16,936 bases of DNA from an uncultured Collinsella sp. (GTDB lineage: Bacteria > Actinomycetota > Coriobacteriia > Coriobacteriales > Coriobacteriaceae): the NCBI GenBank assembly GCA_900553705.1, contig USEK01000015.1, positions 1 through 16,936 on the forward strand. Direction: 5' to 3'. Shown here in pieces: positions 1-5,868 of the stretch (positions within the stretch are counted from its first letter, which is position 1; every line of letters begins with the position of its first letter). The position numbers were made by a program, and so were the translations under genes. Below the pieces are notes generated by a model, which saw nothing but the letters and a program-made list of their open reading frames with translations, was not told the DNA's origin and ran no database searches.

Positions 1-1
1 C

Positions 2-802
2 CAGCTTCTTTTGGTATTGGCGGAGATGTGTGGCTTGTTTGCGGTGTGCGCTCTGCCGGCGGCACTTGAGGCGGAGCTTTCGCGTGCAATTGATTCGGGC
101 GCGATTTCGACAACGTTCGGTTGGGTGCGCTGCCCGTCCGAGGACGGCACCGCCTCAAATTTATGGCGTCGAGACGCTTTGGTTTTGGGCGGAGACCTTG
201 ACCGTTTTTGTTCAGATGTTTGCGGGATGCGTTACGGCAATAGATTTATGGCGGTATCGCAACTCGTTCCATTGGGTGCCGCGTCGCCTTTTGAGGTCGA
301 GGCGTATTTGCTACTTGCACTGCCGCGATCCCTGGGAGGCGAAGGTTTTTGCGACATAGAGCTTAATGTTGAAGTGATGCTAGGCACAAGTGCTCGAGCG
401 ATTGTGGGAAAGTCCCGTATATATATCGACCTACTTCTTTCTTCACCGGACGGTAGGCGACAGGTGGCCATTGAATGTCAGGGAAAGGCCTCGCACGGAC
501 GCGCAGGGGATGGCTTGCGTGACGCTGACCGCATGACGGCCCTTCAGGCCATGGGCTACGATGTGCTTCTCCTGACACACAGACAGATATCGGATGAGGA
601 TAGATTCCGCGCGATCGTTAAGGCCATATGCAGGATGCTCGATGCTGAATATCGTGATAAAAGCTCGGATGAGCAAAGGGCTGAGATATTACTCCGGTCT
701 GAACTATTCATTGACTGGACAAAATTGGGAGTAATCGACGGAAAGATACCCGTTAGACACAAAATGGCTCGATCGTGGACGGCTGCGAATCTAAGTGAGT
801 AG
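2..802 (+). CDS. PD-(D/E)XK nuclease-like protein, 5' partial
   Basis: The reading frame is open from the first bases of the window, so the N-terminus is probably cut off; TTG at 11 or ATG at 26 are possible starts but neither has a convincing ribosome binding site. About 263 residues are visible. The second half has the pattern of a PD-(D/E)XK nuclease fold of the DUF559/Vsr kind: an acidic helix (FEVEAYLLLALP, about 290-325), an Asp in YIDLLL (codon at 428), then VAIECQGK with the candidate catalytic Glu codon at 473, then a His and a D-x2-R segment and a hydrophobic strand (YDVLLLTHRQI) typical of this fold. I infer a nucleic-acid-cutting or defence-related role; no partner gene is visible upstream. 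Local composition is more AT-rich than the neighbouring genes, which may indicate transfer. The stop TAG (800-802) is supplied by the inverted-repeat element that starts at 791, so the natural C-terminus may have been altered. Confidence 0.6.
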   Translation, partial: QLLLVLAEMCGLFAVCALPAALEAELSRAIDSGAISTTFGWVRCPSEDGTASNLWRRDALVLGGDLDRFCSDVCGMRYGNRFMAVSQLVPLGAASPFEVEAYLLLALPRSLGGEGFCDIELNVEVMLGTSARAIVGKSRIYIDLLLSSPDGRRQVAIECQGKASHGRAGDGLRDADRMTALQAMGYDVLLLTHRQISDEDRFRAIVKAICRMLDAEYRDKSSDEQRAEILLRSELFIDWTKLGVIDGKIPVRHKMARSWTAANLSE

Positions 803-913
803 ACTTTTGTCACTTTGGCGACTAGGTCGTTTTGCAACAAGGCATTTACCTGCGGCTTTATAAAGTGATATGGATGGTCTGCTCGGCAAGTTCCAAAAAG
901 TCTACTCACTTAG
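791..913. repeat. 123-bp inverted-repeat element, copy 1
   Basis: Ends are CTAAGTGAGTAGACTTTT (791-808) and its complement AAAAGTCTACTCACTTAG (896-913). Beyond these, the arms keep pairing imperfectly (roughly 809-828 with the segment before 894), giving one long hairpin. The octamer ACCTGCGG (848-855) sits at the exact centre. A second element of identical length with the same ends and the same core at the same offset is at 10510-10632. It lies between the convergent nuclease-like gene and the rubrerythrin gene, and its left end supplies the stop codon of the former. It could be a MITE, a structured RNA or a protein-binding hairpin; no transposase is nearby. Confidence 0.85.
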
Positions 914-978
914 TTTTGACGAGAAGCCGATGCCGAAGACGGTCCTATTTCAGGGCGTTAACAAGTTCGTGAGGCACG

Positions 979-1009
979 AAAAAGGCCCGAACCAATACGG
1001 TCCGGGCCT
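979..1009 (-). terminator. Rho-independent terminator of reverse rubrerythrin
   Basis: Read on the minus strand, AGGCCCGGACC pairs with GGTTCGGGCCT (11 bp, one G-U pair) around a GTATT loop, followed directly by a T run (TTTTT, including the last stem base). It begins 35 bases past the rubrerythrin stop codon, so it fits as that gene's terminator. Confidence 0.85.
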
Positions 1010-1043
1010 CATCGAGCTTGAGGTTATGTCTCAGGCGGTTGGC

Positions 1044-1604
1044 TTAGCCAAAGTAGCGCTTGAGCAGGCCGGCGAAAGCCTTGCCGTGGCGGGCCTCGTC
1101 GCGAGCCATCTCGTGCACGGTGTCGTGGATGGCATCGAGGCCGGCGGCCTTGGCACGCTTGGCAAGATCGGTCTTGCCGGCGGTGGCGCCGTTCTCGGCC
1201 TCAACGCGCATCTCGAGGTTCTTCTTGGTGGAGTCGGTCACGACCTCGCCCAGGAGCTCGGCGAACTTGGCGGCATGCTCGGCCTCCTCGTGGGCAGCCT
1301 TCTCCCAGTACAGGCCGATCTCGGGATAGCCCTCGCGATGAGCGACGCGAGCCATGGCCAGGTACATACCGACCTCGGAGCACTCGCCCTCAAAGTTGGC
1401 GCGCAGGTCGGCAACGATGTCCTCGGAGACGCCCTCCATCTTGGCGACGCCCACGACGTGCTCGGCAGCCCACTCGAGCTGACCCTCCTCCTGCTTCAGG
1501 AAGCGAGAACCGGGAACGCCGCACTGGGGGCACTTGAAGTCCTCGGGCAGCTGGTCGCCGTCGAACTCTTCCACATAACCGCAAACGGGGCAAACAAACT
1601 TCAT
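1044..1604 (-). CDS. Reverse rubrerythrin (NADH peroxidase type)
   Basis: A 186-residue cytoplasmic protein expected to reduce hydrogen peroxide (and possibly oxygen) with electrons from NADH through a rubredoxin reductase, protecting an anaerobe from oxidative stress. The rubredoxin-type iron site comes first: Cys5, Cys8 (CPVCGY) and Cys25, Cys28 (CPQCG). The ferritin-like diiron domain follows from about residue 45, with ligand candidates in NFEGE (E72/E74), EEAEH (E107, H110), VEAE (E135/E137) and DEARH (E170, H173). This order is the reverse of classical rubrerythrin, where the rubredoxin domain is C-terminal, and matches the clostridial revRbr/Hsp21 type. The ATG at 1604 is chosen because the rubredoxin motif begins right after it and GAAAGGAT lies 8 bases upstream. 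Monocistronic: own promoter, leader hairpin and terminator. Confidence 0.93.
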   Translation of the reverse strand: MKFVCPVCGYVEEFDGDQLPEDFKCPQCGVPGSRFLKQEEGQLEWAAEHVVGVAKMEGVSEDIVADLRANFEGECSEVGMYLAMARVAHREGYPEIGLYWEKAAHEEAEHAAKFAELLGEVVTDSTKKNLEMRVEAENGATAGKTDLAKRAKAAGLDAIHDTVHEMARDEARHGKAFAGLLKRYFG

Positions 1605-1639
1605 GATTCGATCCTTTCGATCGATGGCGATTGTGCGCT

Positions 1640-1670
1640 CGTCCGGTCCCGTAAGGGCCCTCTCCGGACG
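1640..1670 (-). promoter_or_regulatory. Hairpin in the rubrerythrin mRNA leader
   Basis: CGTCCGG (1640-1646) pairs with CCGGACG (1664-1670), with a further CCC/GGG pairing inside around GTAA. It lies in the predicted untranslated leader, about 35 bases before the start codon, with no T run after it on the minus strand. It may stabilise the message or tune translation; the function is not known. Confidence 0.45.
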
Positions 1671-1688
1671 TGCGTCTTGACGAGTCCT

Positions 1689-1716
1689 ATTATCCATAAA
1701 TGCAACCAAATGTGAA
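1689..1716 (-). promoter_or_regulatory. Promoter of reverse rubrerythrin
   Basis: On the minus strand, TTCACA (1716-1711, 5 of 6 matches to the -35 consensus) and GATAAT (1694-1689, 5 of 6 matches to the -10 consensus) are separated by 16 bases. Transcription would begin near 1682, giving a leader of about 78 bases. This is the best housekeeping-type promoter in the window. Confidence 0.6.
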
Positions 1717-1762
1717 GCCTATTAGGAATGATTTTTAATAAAACAATTTTGAGATATGAAGA

Positions 1763-1842
1763 TGTTGATTGATTAACGATTGGCAGGCCGTCTTTGACCG
1801 CCGCTGAGTACAATCGGTCGAGCAAATGTTGACCTATCAACA
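1763..1842 (+). promoter_or_regulatory. Operator-like dyads and -10 box upstream of the alcohol dehydrogenase
   Basis: Two 16-bp dyads share the same 6-4-6 design: TGTTGA-TTGA-TTAACG (1763-1778, imperfect) and TGTTGA-CCTA-TCAACA (1827-1842, perfect). Their starts are 64 bp apart, close to six helical turns. Between them is a -10-like TACAAT (1809-1814) with no recognisable -35 at 16-18 bases, which suggests an activator is needed. With a start near 1821, the distal dyad is centred near -50 and the proximal one near +14, just ahead of the ribosome binding site. The regulator is not identified; the spacing does not match the FNR box exactly. Confidence 0.5.
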
Positions 1843-1860
1843 AATGAAGGAGTTTCCTTT

Positions 1861-3081
1861 ATGCATCTAGCCCGTCGTGCCTGGTGCCGAACATATCAGA
1901 CGGTTTTTCGCATTGCATTGCCGATCCTGCCCTATACCGAGCCGCGCATTTTAGAGCATGCCGAGGATGTGCCCGCGGTGCTTCAAAAGCGCTCGATCCA
2001 GAAGGTCCTTATCGTGACGGATCCCGGCATTGCCCGTCTGGGGCTCACGGCACCGCTCGAGACGGCGCTCGCATGCAGGGGGATTGGCGTTACGGTCTAT
2101 GCCGAAACGCGTGCAAACCCCACGGTTTCAAACGTGGAAGAAGCGGCGTCCCTGTATCGAGAGAGCGCCTGCCAGGCCATTATCGGCTTTGGCGGTGGCT
2201 CGGCCATGGACTGTGCCAAGGGCGTGGGCGCACACATTGCGCAGCCAAACAAGCCCATCAACAAGATGCGCGGCCTGCTGCGGATTCATCGTCGCCTGCC
2301 GCTGCTCATCGCCGTTCCCACTACCGCCGGTACGGGAAGCGAAGTCACGCTTGCGGCGGTAATTACCGATGACGGGACGCACTACAAATACCCCATTAAC
2401 GACTTTGTGCTCATCCCGCGTTTTGCAGTCCACGACCCCGAGTTTACGTGCGGCTTGCCCGCTTCCATTACGGGGCAGACGGGCATGGACGCCCTGACGC
2501 ATGCCGTTGAGGCCTTTATCGGGCGAAGCACCACGCCCTATACGCGCAAGATGGCGCGACAGGCGGTGCAGCTTATCCACGACAATTTGCTCGAGGCCTA
2601 TGAGCATGGTGACGACATGCGCGCTCGTCGCAATATGCTTTCGGCGGCGTATAAGGCGGGCGTTGCGTTTACCCGCTCCTATGTCGGATATGTGCATGCC
2701 ATCGCGCACAGTCTGGGCGGCCGATACGGAATTCCGCACGGTTTGGCCAACGCGATCATCCTGCCGCACATGCTTCGCGCTTATGGTGACGCCGCCGCCC
2801 CCAAGCTTGCCGATCTTGCTCGCATGGCGGGCATTGCGCCGGCTACCGCGCAGGATAGTCTTGCGGCCGAGGCCTTTATCGATTGGGTCGACCGCATGAA
2901 CGAGATCCTGGGAATCCCCAAATATGTCTCGGGCATTCGCCGCTCCGACATTCCCGAGATGGCGGCGCATGCCGATGCCGAGGCCAATCCGCTGTACCCC
3001 GTTCCGCTTTTGATGGACCGCTTGGAGCTCGAGCGTATGTACGAGGTCGTCGCGGGTGGTATGTTTGAGGACGAGAACTAG
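1861..3081 (+). CDS. Iron-containing alcohol dehydrogenase
   Basis: A 406-residue cytoplasmic enzyme of the Fe-ADH (group III) family, interconverting an alcohol and its aldehyde with NAD(P). The nucleotide-binding motif GGGSAMDCAK is at 111-120 and TTAGTGSE at 154-161. The metal ligands line up as D210, H214, H279 and H293, with the same spacing (4 and 14 residues) as in E. coli FucO, and all four are present. AAGGAG lies 8 bases before the ATG. The first 20 or so residues (MHLARRAWCRTYQ) precede the usual N-terminal strand and are slightly longer than typical. The aldehyde dehydrogenase gene follows 9 bases after the stop codon, so the two form an operon, probably controlled by the dyads upstream. 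The exact substrate cannot be told from sequence; a medium-chain or diol-derived alcohol is possible. Confidence 0.92.
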   Translation: MHLARRAWCRTYQTVFRIALPILPYTEPRILEHAEDVPAVLQKRSIQKVLIVTDPGIARLGLTAPLETALACRGIGVTVYAETRANPTVSNVEEAASLYRESACQAIIGFGGGSAMDCAKGVGAHIAQPNKPINKMRGLLRIHRRLPLLIAVPTTAGTGSEVTLAAVITDDGTHYKYPINDFVLIPRFAVHDPEFTCGLPASITGQTGMDALTHAVEAFIGRSTTPYTRKMARQAVQLIHDNLLEAYEHGDDMRARRNMLSAAYKAGVAFTRSYVGYVHAIAHSLGGRYGIPHGLANAIILPHMLRAYGDAAAPKLADLARMAGIAPATAQDSLAAEAFIDWVDRMNEILGIPKYVSGIRRSDIPEMAAHADAEANPLYPVPLLMDRLELERMYEVVAGGMFEDEN

Positions 3082-3090
3082 GAGGGTGCC

Positions 3091-4470
3091 ATGAACACCG
3101 AGGAAATTGCGCGCATCGTCGGCGATCAGCGCACTTACTTTAAAACGCACGCTACGTTTGATGTTGATGCCCGACGTCGCGCGCTCGTGAGTTTACGCGA
3201 TGCGGTACGGGCGCACGAGGCCGATATTGCCCATGCACTCAAGACCGATTTGGGAAAGTCGCATGACGAGGCATATATGTGCGAGATCGGCACGTCGCTT
3301 TCCGAGATTCGTCATCAGATCGCTCACGTGGCTCGATGGAGTCGCCCGCGTCTGCGTCCGTGTGACCTCGCCAACGCCGTGAGTGTGTGCAAGACGCAGG
3401 CCGTGCCCTATGGCGTCACACTCATCATGGCTCCGTGGAACTACCCGTTTTTGCTGACGCTCGAGCCACTCGCCGGCGCCCTTGCCGCGGGCAATACCGT
3501 GGTCATCAAGCCGAGCGCATATGCTCCGGCATCGAGCGCGGTGCTCAAGCAAATCTGTGAAGAGGCATTTGATTCGCGCCTGGTGACGGTTGTCGAGGGC
3601 GGGCGCGCCGAGAACGAAGCGCTGCTCGATGAGCACTGGGACAAGATCTTCTTTACCGGTAGCGTTCCGGTCGGCAAGCTCGTCATGGAGCGTGCAAGTA
3701 AAAACCTTACGCCCGTGACGCTTGAGCTGGGCGGAAAGAGTCCCTGCATCGTGGATGCGACGGCAAACCTGAAGGTCGCGGCGCGGCGTATCGCCTTTGG
3801 TAAATGGCTCAACGTGGGGCAAACCTGTGTAGCGCCCGACTACCTGCTGGTCGATGCGCGCGTGCACGACGAGCTGCTGGACCTTATCAAGGAGGAGGCC
3901 CGCCGTATGTTTGGCGAGCATCCGCTCGATAACGAGGATTACGGGCATATCGTCAACGCCAAGCATTTTGCGCGCGTACGCGGGCTGATCGACCCCGATA
4001 AGGTTGTGCTTGGAGGCACGGCGCGCGAGTCGTCGCTCAAGATCGAGCCGACGATTTTGGACGGCGTGACCCCCGATGACGCCGTGATGCAGGAGGAGAT
4101 CTTCGGCCCCATTTTGCCGGTGCTGACGTTTGAGAGCCTAGACGAGGCCGAGACGTTTATTACAGATCGTCCGACGCCGCTGGCTCTGTATATCTTTAGC
4201 CAGGATCGCGCAGTTCAGCAGCGCTTTGTGCGTTACGTGCCCTTTGGCGGCGGCTGTGTCAACGACACGATCATGCACTTGGCTACGAGCCATATGGGCT
4301 TTGGCGGCATGGGCGCGAGCGGTATGGGGCAGTACCATGGACACGAGAGCTTCGATACGTTTAGCCACAAGAAGAGCATCGTGAACAAGGCAACGTGGTT
4401 GGACGTGCCATTCCGCTATGCTCCTTACGCAAGCTGGAAGCACAAGTTCGTGCGCATGTTTGTGCATTAG
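3091..4470 (+). CDS. Aldehyde dehydrogenase, class 3-like
   Basis: A 459-residue member of the NAD(P)-dependent aldehyde dehydrogenase superfamily, oxidising aldehydes to acids. Visible motifs: APWNYPF with the oxyanion Asn117, the cofactor-binding VIKPSAYAP (138-146), FTGS (188-191), general-base Glu212 in LELGGK, catalytic Cys246 in VGQTCVAPD, and EEIFGPILPV. The length and the C-terminal tail (FRYAPY followed by a basic/hydrophobic end) resemble bacterial homologues of ALDH3 rather than CoA-acylating enzymes. Its GGAGGG ribosome binding site overlaps the upstream stop codon, so it is co-transcribed with the iron-containing alcohol dehydrogenase. Together they could take an alcohol to an acid, or detoxify an aldehyde in either direction. 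No terminator is visible in the 123 bases that follow. Confidence 0.92.
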   Translation: MNTEEIARIVGDQRTYFKTHATFDVDARRRALVSLRDAVRAHEADIAHALKTDLGKSHDEAYMCEIGTSLSEIRHQIAHVARWSRPRLRPCDLANAVSVCKTQAVPYGVTLIMAPWNYPFLLTLEPLAGALAAGNTVVIKPSAYAPASSAVLKQICEEAFDSRLVTVVEGGRAENEALLDEHWDKIFFTGSVPVGKLVMERASKNLTPVTLELGGKSPCIVDATANLKVAARRIAFGKWLNVGQTCVAPDYLLVDARVHDELLDLIKEEARRMFGEHPLDNEDYGHIVNAKHFARVRGLIDPDKVVLGGTARESSLKIEPTILDGVTPDDAVMQEEIFGPILPVLTFESLDEAETFITDRPTPLALYIFSQDRAVQQRFVRYVPFGGGCVNDTIMHLATSHMGFGGMGASGMGQYHGHESFDTFSHKKSIVNKATWLDVPFRYAPYASWKHKFVRMFVH

Positions 4471-4593
4471 AATCAGATGGTGTAGCGACAAACGGTCGAA
4501 AAGGCGCGGGTGGGGCGAATTTGTGTCCGCACGGGCCCGTAAGCTTCTCAGTACGGTTAAGCGCCGATTTATCCTGCTGTTAGAGGAGCTGCT

Positions 4594-4920
4594 ATGTACG
4601 AGCCTTCACGTGTTCTTCTGTCGTTTCACATCGCAGGATTTCAATATGCCGACGGCGCTTTGGTCCTGGGCGATCTTAAGGTCGGCGATAAGCTGACGCT
4701 GTGTGCCGAGCGCGATAATCCCCATGACCCCGAGGCGGTTGCGATCTATTACGGCAACACCAAGCTTGGGTATGTTCCGGGAAACGAGGTCGGCCCGCTG
4801 TCCTTGATGATGTATTACGGCCACGAGGACGTATTTGAGGCCCGCGTGCAACAGGTTGCTCCCGAACGCAGCCCGTGGCATCAGGTGCGCGTTGGACTCT
4901 ACGTGGTGGATGCTCGCTAA
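4594..4920 (+). CDS. Stand-alone HIRAN-domain protein
   Basis: A 108-residue protein that is essentially one HIRAN domain: a beta strand with FHIAGFQY (11-18), GDLKVGDKLTL (26-36), the family signature ERDNPHDPEAVAIYY (39-53) and KLGYVP (57-62). In eukaryotic HLTF this fold binds DNA 3' ends; in bacteria it occurs alone or fused to helicases and nucleases, and its role is not settled. The start is supported by GAGGAG 5 bases upstream; the 14 bases GAGGAGCTGCTATG at this start recur exactly at the DUF2130 gene start (5858-5871). A small acidic/basic protein gene begins 18 bases after the stop codon, so the two are probably translated from one message. Confidence 0.85.
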   Translation: MYEPSRVLLSFHIAGFQYADGALVLGDLKVGDKLTLCAERDNPHDPEAVAIYYGNTKLGYVPGNEVGPLSLMMYYGHEDVFEARVQQVAPERSPWHQVRVGLYVVDAR

Positions 4921-4938
4921 TCGGTAAGGGAGGCGGCC

Positions 4939-5118
4939 ATGTTTGATAACGATGATCTGTTCGATCTGACAGACGATCCGTTTGAGTGGGATCTGCTACT
5001 CGATGACGATGAGTTGGAGCAGGATCGTAAGAAGCGGCAGGGCAAGAACGCCCAGAGTGATGCGTCGAAAAAGAAAGACAAACGCCGCCGCGGACTGTTC
5101 GGCGGGCTCTTTGGATAA
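4939..5118 (+). CDS. Small acidic/basic protein of 59 residues, function unknown
   Basis: An ATG at 4939 with a strong AGGGAGG 5 bases upstream opens a 59-residue frame ending at TAA 5116-5118. The first 30 residues are strongly acidic (starts MFDNDDLFDLTDD, later LLLDDDELEQD), the middle is lysine/arginine-rich (RKKRQ, SKKKDKRRR) and the end is GLFGGLFG. It has no cysteines, no signal peptide and no membrane segment. The split charge suggests a partly disordered adaptor, perhaps contacting DNA or RNA through the basic half. It lies directly behind the HIRAN gene with an 18-base gap and so is probably in the same operon. I do not recognise the family. Confidence 0.7.
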   Translation: MFDNDDLFDLTDDPFEWDLLLDDDELEQDRKKRQGKNAQSDASKKKDKRRRGLFGGLFG

Positions 5119-5138
5119 CCGCCACATCGCTGCGTCTG

Positions 5139-5144
5139 TATACT
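5139..5144 (+). promoter_or_regulatory. Possible -10 box for the metallophosphoesterase gene
   Basis: TATACT (5 of 6 matches to the -10 consensus) in the 66-base gap before the phosphoesterase start. There is no good -35 at 16-18 bases; TTGGAT at 5111 is too far (22 bases). Transcription would begin near 5151. Confidence 0.3.
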
Positions 5145-5184
5145 TAGCACGAGTTGAACACGTTGCGAAATGAGGACAGAGACG

Positions 5185-5730
5185 ATGATGTGGTTTACCG
5201 CCGACCTGCACCTGGGCGATACGAATATCTTGCACGACATGGATCGGCCGTTTGGCTCGGTCGAGGAGATGAATCGCAAGGTCATCGATGCCATCAATGA
5301 GTGCGTGGCTGCGGATGACCGCCTCTATATTTTGGGTGACTTTACCTATCATTTGCCCCTGGCGGAGGCGGTGCGCCTGCGCGAGCGTATCGAATGCCAG
5401 AACGTGACGCTCATCCGTGGTAACCATGACGGCGACTGGGAAGATCCCGACGTACCGCAGATTTGGGAAGACGTGCGCGATTACCTGGAGATTGCTCCCG
5501 GCTATGCCAAGGGCCATCGTCTGGTTATGAGCCACTACCCCATGCTCAGCTGGAACGGCAAGGCACGTGGCGCCATTATGCTGCATGGGCATATCCACAG
5601 CAGGGGTGACCGCACCAACGCACGCAACCGCGATCGCGAGCGCCCGATCCTGCGCTATGACGTTGGCCTTGATGCCAACGACTACAGACCCGTAAGCCGC
5701 GATCAAATCCTGGGCTTCTTTGGACTGTAA
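5185..5730 (+). CDS. Metallophosphoesterase (calcineurin-like)
   Basis: A small hydrolase of about 181 residues with the full two-metal motif set: DLHLGD (D7, H9), LGDF (G51-D52), GNHD (79-82), SHYP (H117) and HGHIHS (134-139). It likely cleaves a phosphodiester or phosphomonoester, using Mn or Fe; close relatives are often annotated as phosphoesterase or predicted nuclease, and the substrate is unknown. An in-frame ATG at 5170 gives five more residues but has no ribosome binding site. The ATG pair at 5185/5188 follows TGAGGACAG by 5-8 bases and places the start directly before the first metal strand (MMWFTADLH), so I prefer it. A terminator follows at 5776-5810. Downstream of the HIRAN and 59-residue genes on the same strand, it may share their transcript. 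Confidence 0.9.
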   Translation: MMWFTADLHLGDTNILHDMDRPFGSVEEMNRKVIDAINECVAADDRLYILGDFTYHLPLAEAVRLRERIECQNVTLIRGNHDGDWEDPDVPQIWEDVRDYLEIAPGYAKGHRLVMSHYPMLSWNGKARGAIMLHGHIHSRGDRTNARNRDRERPILRYDVGLDANDYRPVSRDQILGFFGL

Positions 5731-5735
5731 TGCTC

Positions 5736-5774
5736 GAACCACCACAAAGGGGACAGGCACCTTTGTGGCGGTTC
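5736..5774. repeat. Repeat-like hairpin with GGGGACAGGCACC core
   Basis: GAACCACCACAAAGG (5736-5750) pairs with CCTTTGTGGCGGTTC (5760-5774) over 15 positions with one mismatch, around a 9-base loop GGACAGGCA. No T run follows on either strand, so it is not a simple terminator. From memory, GGGGACAGGCACC-type hairpins recur in many bacterial genomes as REP-like intergenic repeats. Only this copy is in the window. Confidence 0.6.
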
Positions 5775-5775
5775 T

Positions 5776-5810
5776 GGCGCCGTTGCCATTCTGGCAGCGG
5801 CGCCTATTTT
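5776..5810 (+). terminator. Rho-independent terminator after the metallophosphoesterase
   Basis: GGCGCCGTTGCCA (5776-5788) pairs with TGGCAGCGGCGCC (5792-5804) over 13 bp with one G-U pair and a TTC loop, followed by TATTTT. It ends the HIRAN to phosphoesterase group ahead of the DUF2130 gene. Confidence 0.85.
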
Positions 5811-5868
5811 GTCCGCGCGGCGCGGTAGAGTGTAGGCGGTTGAAATTTGCGTCCATTGAGGAGCTGCT

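Noticed and set aside
870..1715. Long plus-strand frame of 281 codons opposite the rubrerythrin gene
   Set aside because: It is a shadow of the minus-strand gene: low complexity (Leu/Gly/Ala-rich), no ribosome binding site, and its start lies in the repeat element.
1763..1842. FNR-type box upstream of the alcohol dehydrogenase
   Set aside because: FNR sites read TTGAT-N4-ATCAA; here TTGA and TCAA are separated by only 4 bases, so the half-site spacing is wrong.
2128..3150. Minus-strand frame of 340 codons opposite the alcohol dehydrogenase
   Set aside because: Shadow frame with no family motif; the plus strand has all metal ligands and cofactor motifs.
4540..4549. ACGGGCCCGT palindrome between ALDH and HIRAN genes as a terminator
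   Set aside because: It has no loop and no T run, so it does not look like a terminator.
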